Assembly: GCF_003432065.1 (NCBI RefSeq)
Contig: NZ_QWDE01000007.1
Span: 1 to 64,000, forward strand
Source: Mucilaginibacter terrenus
Lineage (GTDB): Bacteria > Bacteroidota > Bacteroidia > Sphingobacteriales > Sphingobacteriaceae
Length of the DNA stretch: 64,000 nucleotides
Direction of reading: 5' to 3'
Shown here piece after piece: positions 53,148 to 62,380 of this stretch; within the stretch, counting starts at the first letter, position 1, and the number at the start of each line of letters is the position of its first letter. The position numbers were made by a program, and so were the translations under genes. The notes under the pieces were generated by a model that saw nothing but the letters and a program-made list of their open reading frames with translations, did no database searches and had not been told where the DNA came from.

Positions 53148-55916
53148 TTATTGTTGTTTGATAACGATCTCGCTTGTTTTGCTGCCGAAGTTGCCTGCCA
53201 TGTCAGCTCCCTCAATGGTTATAGTGTATTTACCCGGCTTGTCGGCAGTGTAAAAAGATAGTGTTGCATTGCCATCTTTATCTGTGATCAGGTTCGGCTC
53301 CCAGTGTAATGTGGGGCGTGCTACAAGAGGAGCCGTATCGGCTGGCTTGTAACGAGGGCGATAAAATTGTGCAGGGAAGCAGTATGGTACTGGCGTGTAC
53401 CGCACAATGTTGTTGTTAGTGCGGGTAAAATATCCGTTGCCGCTGCGGGTTGTAACAGTAATAAAGTATTCAAAATCTCCTGCAACTCTAATATCTTTAA
53501 CTTCATCTGCACTCATGTATTTTAAAAAATCTAGCATTTCATTTGTTAAACCTAGTCCCTCAGACATACCCATCATTGCTAAACTACTCTGTCCGTCAAC
53601 AATAATGTCGGCTACTCGTTGTAAGCCGATAACTAAAGCGGGATCAGGGTGGAAAGCTGCGCGCCCAAAAGGTCCTTCGCTGTAAAGGTTGCTTACGCCT
53701 AATCTTTTTACCTTTGAGAGTAGGATGTTATATAATGTACTTTTTTTGGCTTGGATCAACTCTTCCTCTGTTATTTGTTTTATTTCGCTGCCAGAATATC
53801 TGCCCGATTTGATGTAAGCTTTTTTACCTTTTATAGTCACTTCGTTAAGTAGCCGCCCTTTTACATCCGCCGGATTAATACCGGGTATATTTTTAAATGG
53901 TTTTGGCCCTTTCAGGTAAGCGGCAAGTGATGTGTCGTTTTGAACTGTATACCAGGGAGCATAGGTGATAAGTTGCTTGCCAATTTTTGCGGGGGTAAAC
54001 TCATTTAAGTTAATGTTTGGAATAGATTCACCGCCCTGTTCTTTTACTACTCGAAGGGTGTAATTTATCGTGTCTAATATTGGCAGATTATCAAACCGAA
54101 ACTCGCCATAGTCATCACTGGTAGTGTCTTGCAGAATGAGCCCGTATTTCTTACTCATCGAAAATAATTTCACCTGCGCCTTGCGTATAGGCTTTTTAAA
54201 TAAGCTGCGCAGATTGCCTGATAGCTGCTCGCTGGTTTCAGGAGCAAAGCGAGGCTTTACAATTGGTGCGTTAACGAGCGACCAATCAAAGCCACGCCAG
54301 CCTTGGCAAAGCATTAGTATATCTAATGCTTTCATTCGTTCCGGATCGTTTTTAGCAAAATACCAGCTGCTTTCTTCAACATAACCCGATAGTTCTGATG
54401 ACAGCAGCAACCTGCTGGTGATATTGTCTGTGCTGCTGGTTTTATTGAGAGCGTTGTCAATTACAGCCAAACCAAAACTGCCGACCACTGGCTTACCTTC
54501 GGCATCGCACACGTTTACGGTTAATGACACGCTATCCTTTAAGCCGGGAGTAGGTGAGCCTGGGGTGACGCTTAGTTGCAAGCGGTCGTTATGATCAATA
54601 AATAACCTGCGTGATGCAACAGGCGTGCTTCCGTCCAAAAGTGATATACTTACAATGCCCGAGTTTAGAAGCTTTTTTGATATTGCAGTACGCGCAAAAC
54701 CATTGGTGAGTTTTATTAACGAGCCGTAATAAACCAAATCTGCACTATGAACTACCAGGTTGTATTTTTTATCAGCGGCAGCAATGTCAGGAGTAGTACG
54801 CATTACAACAAATACTGTATCGGTAGAAGAAAGCGCGTCCCCGCGCAACGAGATACCTGATGTTTTAGCAACCGGTAATGGCACGATATGGCTTACACCA
54901 CCGAAGTTGTATTTTGCTGAATATGTTTTCCCTGCTTCAGGTATTAAAATAAAATAACCCATTCCTAGATGGGTAGCAGCAAAGGTATTTACTTCTTGCC
55001 CCAGGTTATCTATAATGCTTCCTCTGATACAAATTCCCAATCCGTTTTCAGCAATAGCTTTAAACCCAACCCGCACAGGCAAACCGCTGATAATTGTGCC
55101 CCCTTCCGGCATAAACTGCAGATCTATTTTCTGGTACTGGCCACCAGGGCTGAAAGGAAGTGAAAGTTTCTTTTTTGTTATCTTATCGGTAAGGATGATT
55201 GACAGATTTGACACATCCTTCGCCTCAGGCAAAGGGATAGTGGCTTTAAGGTTGCCGCCATCGCTTGTAGTAAAGGTTGACTTAAATAAATTGCGTTTAC
55301 CATTAGTTACCTGTAATTCCACATCACGGTAGGCAACTGCCATTTTCGAAAGGTCCGTAAGGTGTAAGGCGAGATTAGCTATGTTCTCGCCTTTTTGTGA
55401 TTTAGTTGTATGCTCCTCGCTGATAAGCCAATGGTCGGTCGCATATACATCACGAACAACGATATGTTTATTTGTAAATGCTTCGGAGCTGAAGTTTTGC
55501 ATCCAGTTGGTATAAGCACGGATAGTATAGTTGCAGTCCTTCAGCTTATCATTTAAAATAAGCTGTCCATACCCAAGCCCTGACGCTAACGGGAGAGCAA
55601 ACCGGTTAACTACGTTACTGCTATCGTTTATTAATTCGACATAGATCTTGCTGCTTAATGCCGAGGGCGTGTAGGTGGCAGCATTAAATACGTAAGCCTT
55701 GAGCCATACTGTGTCTCCGATGGTGTATTGCTCCCGGTCTGTTTGCAGGTGAAGTTTCTCAAAAGGGAACGCCTCTCTATATTGCTCTGCACGGTTGAGA
55801 ATTTGCTTCAGACCGGTAGCATCTTGAGCAATGGAATAATTACAGAACAAAAGATTAACGGATAAAAGCAGGCATAAGGTAAGCGCTTTTAAATACTTGT
55901 AATTATAACAAGGCAT
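53148..55916 (-). CDS. MG2/carboxypeptidase-regulatory protein with TonB-plug-like domain
   Basis: A 922-residue exported protein (signal about residues 1-31). The N-terminal third is a macroglobulin MG2-type module (KLHLQTDREQYTIGDTVWLKAYVF). The middle holds several beta-sandwich modules, including one near 565-640 with R-K-A-Q-V-K-L-F and D-Y-G-E-F-R-F-D-N-L-P, a carboxypeptidase-regulatory-like domain. Around 680-830 it resembles a TonB plug (N-E-V-T-I-K-G-K-K). No barrel follows. The C-terminal end (A-D-M-A-G-N-F-G-S-K) is another beta module. Likely envelope-associated; similar proteins are common in Bacteroidota but uncharacterised. Confidence 0.85.
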   Translation of the reverse strand: MPCYNYKYLKALTLCLLLSVNLLFCNYSIAQDATGLKQILNRAEQYREAFPFEKLHLQTDREQYTIGDTVWLKAYVFNAATYTPSALSSKIYVELINDSSNVVNRFALPLASGLGYGQLILNDKLKDCNYTIRAYTNWMQNFSSEAFTNKHIVVRDVYATDHWLISEEHTTKSQKGENIANLALHLTDLSKMAVAYRDVELQVTNGKRNLFKSTFTTSDGGNLKATIPLPEAKDVSNLSIILTDKITKKKLSLPFSPGGQYQKIDLQFMPEGGTIISGLPVRVGFKAIAENGLGICIRGSIIDNLGQEVNTFAATHLGMGYFILIPEAGKTYSAKYNFGGVSHIVPLPVAKTSGISLRGDALSSTDTVFVVMRTTPDIAAADKKYNLVVHSADLVYYGSLIKLTNGFARTAISKKLLNSGIVSISLLDGSTPVASRRLFIDHNDRLQLSVTPGSPTPGLKDSVSLTVNVCDAEGKPVVGSFGLAVIDNALNKTSSTDNITSRLLLSSELSGYVEESSWYFAKNDPERMKALDILMLCQGWRGFDWSLVNAPIVKPRFAPETSEQLSGNLRSLFKKPIRKAQVKLFSMSKKYGLILQDTTSDDYGEFRFDNLPILDTINYTLRVVKEQGGESIPNINLNEFTPAKIGKQLITYAPWYTVQNDTSLAAYLKGPKPFKNIPGINPADVKGRLLNEVTIKGKKAYIKSGRYSGSEIKQITEEELIQAKKSTLYNILLSKVKRLGVSNLYSEGPFGRAAFHPDPALVIGLQRVADIIVDGQSSLAMMGMSEGLGLTNEMLDFLKYMSADEVKDIRVAGDFEYFITVTTRSGNGYFTRTNNNIVRYTPVPYCFPAQFYRPRYKPADTAPLVARPTLHWEPNLITDKDGNATLSFYTADKPGKYTITIEGADMAGNFGSKTSEIVIKQQ

Positions 55917-55990
55917 AATTTAGGCAGATAGTTACGTAAATGTAGCTCATCTGCCTTTAATATTACAGTACTATTTAAAGTGTTGTTAGA

Positions 55991-57616
55991 TTACTTTAAA
56001 GCAGGGAATTTGCCGCCATCGAAAATACTCTTCTCCGCACATGCTTTTTCCACATCCTGCCATTTGCGTGGCGCATCTGCGGAAAGGTTTATACCGCCGG
56101 TTTTACCTATTTGTACATCGTCTTCAATTCGTACGCCGATGTTCCACCATTTCTTATCGCAAGGACTACCGGCTGGGATGTAGATGCCGGGTTCCACGGT
56201 AATAACCATCCCTGTCATCAGGTCGCCTCCGTAAGCTCCTTTATCGTGCACATCAAGCCCCAGATGGTGCGATACACCGTGCGGGTAGTACTTGCGCAGT
56301 TCTTTAGCATCCTTTATAATACCGAGTTTTGTTAGCCCGGCGGTAAGTACCTCAACCGTTGCGTCTTCCAATTTGCTATACGGCACACCTTCTTTGCAAA
56401 GTTTAAACACTGCTTCCTGCGCATCATAAACTATCTGGTAGATGGCTTTTTGTTCTTCAGTAAATTTGCCGTTCGCCGGGAAGGTGCGTGTCACATCAGC
56501 AGAGTAGCCGTGGTATTCAGATCCTACGTCCATTAACACCAGTTGGTTTTTTACCTCTGTTGCAGCATTCTCTTCATAGTGCAGTATACAACCGTTACCA
56601 CCAGCACCTACAATTGGCGGGTAACCTTCATCCTCAGCACCATAACGTTTGTGCACATACAGCATAATGCCTTCCAGTTCACGCTCACTGGTCTTTGGAG
56701 TTACAGCGCGCATAGCTTCTAAATGAGCAAGGCTGGATAACACAACCGACTTTTTGATCAGCGCCAGCTCTTCAGGCGTTTTTACACCCCGAAGGTCGGT
56801 TGTAAGAGCTTCATATAAACTCATGCCACCCAGGTCCGCACTAATTTTAGCTTTAACGGCCATAAGTGTTGCCGAGTCTGGCTTAGCCAAAATTTCCTGT
56901 ATAAGTTCGTTGTTCTTGTAAGCGTCCAGTGTAAGTTTACTCTTTAGGTAGGCTACCAGCCGGTCTATATTTTTTGGATTAGCACGCTGGTTAATAAAAG
57001 ATAGATCTGCAGATAAAGCTTTATCCACGTCTTTCAATCCGGCTTTGTTTTTAAACGTTGTTACCAAGTCACGTAAGCTCCCTTTAGACACATCTGCACC
57101 TAAATCATCGGGCAATCCGTCATATAGTATGGTAGTGTATTTTTTAAAATCAAGTGGGAATGACGAGAACGTCTCACTGTTGTAAGCCCGTTTAAAGCCC
57201 AGCTTGCCTTTGGCGCCCTCAACACCCAGGCGTTTGCCTGTCCATTGTTCGCGGGCTGCATCGCGGCGGCGAACAAACAGTAATTCGTTATAACTGCTAT
57301 CACCGGCAGCCTGCATATCTTTAAAAATAAGCAATACGGAGTTCGGCTCCTTATAACCCGAGAAATAGTACATGTCCGGGTTTTGGTGATACACGTAGTT
57401 CACATCATTTGAAAAAACCTGCTCTGGATATGCAAAAACAACCGCAACTGAGTTTGGCGGCATTTTATCCCTCAGTGCCTGCCGTCGCCCTGCATGGAAC
57501 GACGCCGGAAGGTAGTCAGTTGGTAAACTCTCCTCGCTATTTGTTTGGGCAAATGATGGTGCCGAGGTTAGGCAAGCAAGTGCTGCCGTGAAAAACAGCT
57601 TTTTGAAAACTTTCAT
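55991..57616 (-). CDS. Xaa-Pro aminopeptidase (M24B), exported
   Basis: A 541-residue metalloprotease of the PepP type with a signal peptide (residues 1-23), removing N-terminal residues that precede proline. The five metal ligands are visible: Asp363 and Asp374 (11 apart as in PepP), His450 in H-G-V-S-H, Glu475 in V-E-P-G-I-Y and Glu498. The N-terminal creatinase domain is about 30-260. Probably periplasmic. Upstream region to 57757 holds a divergent pyrR promoter. Confidence 0.95.
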   Translation of the reverse strand: MKVFKKLFFTAALACLTSAPSFAQTNSEESLPTDYLPASFHAGRRQALRDKMPPNSVAVVFAYPEQVFSNDVNYVYHQNPDMYYFSGYKEPNSVLLIFKDMQAAGDSSYNELLFVRRRDAAREQWTGKRLGVEGAKGKLGFKRAYNSETFSSFPLDFKKYTTILYDGLPDDLGADVSKGSLRDLVTTFKNKAGLKDVDKALSADLSFINQRANPKNIDRLVAYLKSKLTLDAYKNNELIQEILAKPDSATLMAVKAKISADLGGMSLYEALTTDLRGVKTPEELALIKKSVVLSSLAHLEAMRAVTPKTSERELEGIMLYVHKRYGAEDEGYPPIVGAGGNGCILHYEENAATEVKNQLVLMDVGSEYHGYSADVTRTFPANGKFTEEQKAIYQIVYDAQEAVFKLCKEGVPYSKLEDATVEVLTAGLTKLGIIKDAKELRKYYPHGVSHHLGLDVHDKGAYGGDLMTGMVITVEPGIYIPAGSPCDKKWWNIGVRIEDDVQIGKTGGINLSADAPRKWQDVEKACAEKSIFDGGKFPALK

Positions 57617-57731
57617 TGGTATAATTAAACTGTGATGGTTAATACAGGCTCAAGATAACCATAAATATTATACTGGTTTAATCTTATGCTGTCGTGTTTG
57701 CAAATGCATTCAAACAAATCGCCAAATTTAT

Positions 57732-57739
57732 TACCTTTG
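57732..57739 (+). promoter_or_regulatory. Predicted pyrR -7 element
   Basis: TACCTTTG matches TAnnTTTG and ends 18 bases before the ATG at 57758. It lies inside the longer open frame from 57686, which supports 57758 as the start. Confidence 0.55.
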
Positions 57740-57757
57740 CCCAAATCCACCCATACG

Positions 57758-58300
57758 ATGCAAAACCTGACGCTGCTCGACGGACAAAAATTTCAAATTA
57801 CTATTCAGCGTTTATGTCGTCAATTAATAGAAAATCATAACGACTTTTCCGGCTCGGTACTAATAGGCATACAACCAAGGGGCATTTATCTCGCGCGCCG
57901 CGTTGCCGAAGAGCTGAGAAAGATACTTCCTGAAAGTAAAATAGAGCAGGGCGACCTGGACATTACCTTCTACAGGGACGACTTTCGTCGCCGTGAGCAA
58001 CTAGTTCCGAATCAAACCAAAATTGACTTTATCATTGAGGGGAAAAGAGTGATTATGATGGATGACGTGCTATGGACAGGCCGTACCATCCGTGCCGCTA
58101 TGGACGCCATGCAGGCGTTTGGACGCCCGGAAAAAGTTGAGCTGCTTGCACTGGTAGACAGGCGATACTCGCGCCATATACCCGTATCTGCAAACTATGT
58201 GGGTATAGAGGTGGATAGTATAGCATCGCAAAAAGTGGTAGTAAGCTGGAAGGAAACAGACGGCGAGGACAAGATTGTATTAGTATCAGAGGCGAAATAG
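57758..58300 (+). CDS. pyrR: PyrR: bifunctional pyrimidine regulatory protein/uracil phosphoribosyltransferase
   Basis: A 180-residue phosphoribosyltransferase-fold protein. The PRPP motif R-V-I-M-M-D-D-V-L-W-T-G-R-T is at residues 97-110, and D-F-R-R-R-E and D-R-R-Y-S-R-H are typical PyrR segments. In Bacillus PyrR attenuates pyr transcription; here no attenuator is seen between pyrR and pyrB, so it may only salvage uracil or regulate elsewhere. It starts a probable operon with pyrB (3-base gap). Confidence 0.92.
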   Translation: MQNLTLLDGQKFQITIQRLCRQLIENHNDFSGSVLIGIQPRGIYLARRVAEELRKILPESKIEQGDLDITFYRDDFRRREQLVPNQTKIDFIIEGKRVIMMDDVLWTGRTIRAAMDAMQAFGRPEKVELLALVDRRYSRHIPVSANYVGIEVDSIASQKVVVSWKETDGEDKIVLVSEAK

Positions 58301-58303
58301 AAA

Positions 58304-59227
58304 ATGGCATTAAGCACACGGCATTTACTTGGCATAAAAGATTTAAACCGCGCAGATATTGAAGAGATATTTGAGACGGCAGATAACTTTAAAACGGTGC
58401 TTAACCGTCCTATAAAAAAAGTGCCCTCGTTAAGGGACGTGACCATTGCCAACATCTTCTTTGAAAATTCTACCCGTACCCGCTTATCTTTTGAACTGGC
58501 GGAGAAAAGACTTTCTGCCGACGTTGTAAACTTTGCAGCTTCGTCATCATCAGTAAGCAAAGGCGAAACATTGGTGGATACGGTAAACAACATCCTGGCC
58601 ATGAAGGTGGATATGGTGGTAATGCGCCATCCGTATGCCGGTGCAGGTGTTTTCCTGTCGAAACACGTAAAAGCACAAATAATAAACGCTGGCGATGGTG
58701 CTCACGAGCATCCTACCCAAGCGTTGCTGGACGCTTTCTCTATACGCGAACGTTATGGCAATGTTGAAGGCAAAAAGGTGGTTATTGTGGGCGATATACT
58801 GCACTCGCGGGTTGCTTTATCCAACATCCTTTGTCTAAAGCAACTTGGTGCCGAAGTAATGGTTTGCGGGCCAACAACCCTTATCCCAAAGTACATTAGT
58901 TCTTTGGGTGTTAAAGTAGAACATAATCTGTTGAAAGCACTTAACTGGTGCGATGTTGCCAACATGCTCCGTATACAGCTGGAACGCCAGGACATCAAGT
59001 ACTTTCCTTCTATAAGGGAATATACCATGCTCTACGGGTTAAACAAACAGATATTGGATAATCTTGATAAAGAAATAACCGTAATGCATCCCGGCCCTAT
59101 CAACAGGGGAGTGGAGATCACGAGCGATGTGGCAGACAGCAAACAGTCTATTATCCTGGATCAGGTGGAGAACGGAGTGGCTGTGCGTATGGCAGTATTG
59201 TATTTGTTAGCAGGACAGGGGGCATAA
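58304..59227 (+). CDS. pyrB: Aspartate carbamoyltransferase catalytic subunit
   Basis: A 307-residue enzyme that joins carbamoyl phosphate and aspartate in pyrimidine synthesis. The carbamoyl-phosphate motif S-T-R-T-R is at residues 56-60, the H-P-T-Q motif in H-E-H-P-T-Q-A, and the aspartate-binding H-P-G-P-I-N-R-G is near the C-terminus. No pyrI regulatory subunit is adjacent. Co-directional with pyrR (3-base gap) and followed by a small membrane protein after 4 bases. Confidence 0.97.
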   Translation: MALSTRHLLGIKDLNRADIEEIFETADNFKTVLNRPIKKVPSLRDVTIANIFFENSTRTRLSFELAEKRLSADVVNFAASSSSVSKGETLVDTVNNILAMKVDMVVMRHPYAGAGVFLSKHVKAQIINAGDGAHEHPTQALLDAFSIRERYGNVEGKKVVIVGDILHSRVALSNILCLKQLGAEVMVCGPTTLIPKYISSLGVKVEHNLLKALNWCDVANMLRIQLERQDIKYFPSIREYTMLYGLNKQILDNLDKEITVMHPGPINRGVEITSDVADSKQSIILDQVENGVAVRMAVLYLLAGQGA

Positions 59228-59231
59228 TGAA

Positions 59232-59762
59232 ATGCTTGGCAGGGTAGTAAGTCATATAAAGGCAAATTTGCTGGGAGTATTTATAGGCTTTGCAGTTGTG
59301 TCGTTTATATTTGAAGGACTTATTTTAACGCCAGGAGATTTTTATGCAACACAGTTCTTTGGGATAATAATTGTTATTATTGCGACCCGCTCTAAATACA
59401 GAGACAGGTTACAGGCGCAAAAGAGGTTAAAGCAAAAAGGTCTTACTCATGAAGACCTGAGCAATATTGATTTTGTAAAAAATTGGGAAGTAGCGCGCAG
59501 AGTAGGGCCGCTTAAATATTGCTTTTTGCAGGGAGGTTTGTCTATCGGGCTTATTACATTTCCCCTCTCGTTAATGTTATTTGTATTCCTCGTTTTCTTT
59601 TCTGCTGATGCGGAATACTTTAAAGCTTTAATGTACCCGCTTGCACTGGTTTGTTTAATTGTACCGTATGTTACAGGAGTGCTGATTTATGCGGTACGCT
59701 ATCAAAGGAATCAGCATCGCTTTCATAAGCTTACAGATCCACTGAACCTGAATAGATATTAA
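59232..59762 (+). CDS. Membrane protein of unknown function
   Basis: A 176-residue protein with four transmembrane helices (about 11-31, 36-51, 95-122, 128-152) and a basic cytosolic loop (KYRDRLQAQKRLKQKG) between helices two and three. No recognised family. It starts 4 bases after pyrB, so it is probably co-transcribed with pyrR-pyrB, without an obvious link to pyrimidine synthesis. Confidence 0.75.
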   Translation: MLGRVVSHIKANLLGVFIGFAVVSFIFEGLILTPGDFYATQFFGIIIVIIATRSKYRDRLQAQKRLKQKGLTHEDLSNIDFVKNWEVARRVGPLKYCFLQGGLSIGLITFPLSLMLFVFLVFFSADAEYFKALMYPLALVCLIVPYVTGVLIYAVRYQRNQHRFHKLTDPLNLNRY

Positions 59763-59808
59763 CAAAAGTGCTTTTCTGAAAACCATTGTATGCTAAATTG
59801 CTTTATGC

Positions 59809-60900
59809 ATGTTAGCTACAACAAGTTCCTTGTTCTTTTTATACCTTGCCTTTATGAATGCCTTTTTAGTTGCTTTTGCAGTGTTGTTATTGTCCTTTAC
59901 GTTATTATCTATAATCAAGCATCAATACTGGATCTTCCGCATTTTTGATTATCCCCGCATACAGAAACTGGTATTATCTGTAATCTGCTTACTTCTTATT
60001 GTTGGCTTTTACGATGGGAATGATGTTGTTTTTGTAGTCATTATCATACTGATGGGAGCCAACATCCTATATCTGGCCTTGCAGGTACTTCCTTTTACAC
60101 CGTTGGGCAAAAAGCAGGTGCTAACTGCTGTGGCTGATGTGCCCGATCAGTCGGTATGTGTGATGATTGCCAATGTTTATGAGGACAATACAAATACTAG
60201 CGGATGTCTGCGGGAAATAACGAAGCATGATCCGGACGTAATTTTATTGCTTGAGACCAACGCGCGGTGGGATAATCAAACATCTACACTTGGCGAAACT
60301 TACCCGTACAACGTGAAAGTGCCGTTGGAGAATACCTATGGAATGTTATTGTATTCTAAACTGCCATTGGAAAATCCTGAAGTAAAGTTTTTGGTAGAGG
60401 AAGATATACCATCAATTCACACAACAATAGTTTTAAAAAGCGGACAAAAAATCAAACTATTTTGCGTGCACCCAACACCACCTGTACCTAACGAAAATCC
60501 ACGCTCTACCGAGCGGGATAAAGAGCTGTTATTAGTTGCGGATATGGCTAAGGCATCTCAACTGCCCGTTATCGTGGTTGGCGACCTGAATGATGTAGCC
60601 TGGAGCTATACTACAGAACTGTTCTTAAAAATGAGCGGTTTGATAGACCCAAGACGAGGCAGAGGTTTTTACAATTCTTTTCATGCGCACTACCCATTCC
60701 TGCGTTTCCCGTTAGATCACGCCTTTATCTCTACTGATCTTAAACTGAAGAAAATGCGCAGGCTTTCCAATTTTAATTCAGATCATTTTCCCATCTATAT
60801 CAATCTGCAGTATGAAGCCAGAGCTGTAAATCAGCAGGAATCTATGACACCTGATGCAGATGACCTGGAAATTGCCAAAGAAAAAAAGGCAGCGATCTGA
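59809..60900 (+). CDS. Endonuclease/exonuclease/phosphatase (EEP) family membrane protein
   Basis: A 363-residue protein with three N-terminal transmembrane helices (about 7-32, 50-68, 70-90) and a C-terminal EEP domain (about 110-340). Catalytic-type segments: M-I-A-N-V-Y-E-D-N-T, D-V-I-L-L-L-E-T-N, F-C-V-H-P-T-P-P, V-V-G-D-L-N-D-V and F-P-L-D-H-A-F-I with F-N-S-D-H-F-P. The arrangement is typical of Bacteroidota EEP proteins, which act as phosphodiesterases of unknown substrate outside the cytoplasm. Its stop is adjacent to the convergent amine-oxidase stop. Confidence 0.9.
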   Translation: MLATTSSLFFLYLAFMNAFLVAFAVLLLSFTLLSIIKHQYWIFRIFDYPRIQKLVLSVICLLLIVGFYDGNDVVFVVIIILMGANILYLALQVLPFTPLGKKQVLTAVADVPDQSVCVMIANVYEDNTNTSGCLREITKHDPDVILLLETNARWDNQTSTLGETYPYNVKVPLENTYGMLLYSKLPLENPEVKFLVEEDIPSIHTTIVLKSGQKIKLFCVHPTPPVPNENPRSTERDKELLLVADMAKASQLPVIVVGDLNDVAWSYTTELFLKMSGLIDPRRGRGFYNSFHAHYPFLRFPLDHAFISTDLKLKKMRRLSNFNSDHFPIYINLQYEARAVNQQESMTPDADDLEIAKEKKAAI

Positions 60901-62205
60901 TTATTGCGCCAGCATTTCTTTCACCGCCTCTGCAGCGCTACTTAATGCAGCCTCTACAGTTCCCATCGCAGGGCCACTGTACAGATATTCTCCGCAAAAG
61001 TAAATAGTGTTATTTATTGGTATATTAAGGGTTTTTCGTGCATTTGGCGTTTCCACAGTATCATAAGCGTATGACCCTCGTGTGAAAGGGTCGGCTGTCC
61101 AGTTCATAATGCGCCGGGCAACAAGTTTGCCTTTCAGTTCAGTTACATCACGTTTAAAGATGTTCGCTAACGATTGAAGGCCTTCAGCCGCGATCATATC
61201 ATCTGTAAGATGCAGCTTTTCGGCAGCAGCAGGGCCACCAATCCATCCGGTAAGTACGTTAGATGTATTCGGTGCTTGTGTCCACCAGGTTGGTATTTTC
61301 TCATTGCTGAACAAGTAGCCCATCTTTTCTATTTCCTTGCCCGCAAGATTCATTGATTGGTTATCCAGCCAAAATGCATCACTGAATTCGAACAATATCT
61401 TGATAACTGACCCAAACCCCATCTGTTGTATGGCCGGGCTGTGTTCCGCAAGTGCAGGCAGGAAGGTTACAGCCCCCTGTTCACCTGCAGACGCTTTTAG
61501 CACGCCTAATGGGAGTGCTATTAATATCTTCTCTGCTTCGTATGTATCATTAGTTGTGATGGTCACTTTAACGTTTCCTTTGCTCCATTCTATCGTTTGT
61601 ACAACAGCGTTCAGGAAAATCTCACCTCCTTTAGTTTTGCACTGTGAGCTTAGCCAACTTATTAGGTGGCAGTAGCCGCCTTGTACCCGGTGTTGGGCAT
61701 TCTCTCCCTCATTTTGCCATTCATTTCTAAGAGCAAATGCACTGGCATCACGTGGGTCGGCTGTGTCGTAGCCAGACACAAATTGCCAAACTCCATCCCG
61801 TAAATCCTTGTACTTATTGCCGGGGAATTGCTCTTGTAGAAAAGCATCTATGTTAATATCATTTTCAAGTGCGTTCAGCTTAGCAATCAGCAGGTCCCAA
61901 TCTTCAATTACCATGCTGTTTTGCTCGAAGTCACCGTTATTATAACGCCACATTGCGGCGTTTGCGCTTCGATAGGGGATAACTGCTTCTCTTAAAAGCT
62001 TTAACGTAATGGGCAGGTCGCCGTGTATAAATTCAGCGCCGAGTTCGGTATTTTTGAAGAAAGACTCATCGTTGAGTGTATGTATCCGTCCACCGGTTCG
62101 GTGCCTGGCTTCCAGTACCGTTACCTTTTTGCCGGCATCTGCCAGCAAACGAGCAGCCATAAGCCCGGCGGCACCAGCGCCAATTATAAGAACATCATTT
62201 TTCAT
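60901..62205 (-). CDS. Flavin monoamine oxidase family FAD-dependent oxidoreductase
   Basis: A 434-residue flavoenzyme. The FAD-binding G-A-G-A-A-G is at residues 8-13, followed by V-T-V-L-E-A-R-H-R-T-G-G-R-I-H-T. The C-terminal F-C-G-E-Y-L-Y-S-G-P-A-M-G-T-V-E-A-A motif of the amine oxidase family is present. Substrate could be an amine, a polyamine or a carotenoid; not determinable here. No signal peptide; cytosolic. Confidence 0.9.
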   Translation of the reverse strand: MKNDVLIIGAGAAGLMAARLLADAGKKVTVLEARHRTGGRIHTLNDESFFKNTELGAEFIHGDLPITLKLLREAVIPYRSANAAMWRYNNGDFEQNSMVIEDWDLLIAKLNALENDINIDAFLQEQFPGNKYKDLRDGVWQFVSGYDTADPRDASAFALRNEWQNEGENAQHRVQGGYCHLISWLSSQCKTKGGEIFLNAVVQTIEWSKGNVKVTITTNDTYEAEKILIALPLGVLKASAGEQGAVTFLPALAEHSPAIQQMGFGSVIKILFEFSDAFWLDNQSMNLAGKEIEKMGYLFSNEKIPTWWTQAPNTSNVLTGWIGGPAAAEKLHLTDDMIAAEGLQSLANIFKRDVTELKGKLVARRIMNWTADPFTRGSYAYDTVETPNARKTLNIPINNTIYFCGEYLYSGPAMGTVEAALSSAAEAVKEMLAQ

Positions 62206-62380
62206 AGCAGGTGCCGCAAGGTAAAACGATTAGTTGTAAAGTGCAAGATTCATGTAAGCGCCAAGCAAACTAACCGAGATTAACGCCTTACCGCGAGCCG
62301 AACGTGGATAAATAAAGCTTTCCCTGTTCGGGTATTACAATCCCCTTTGTTAATTTAGCAGGCTAGCATAAACGTGCGTT

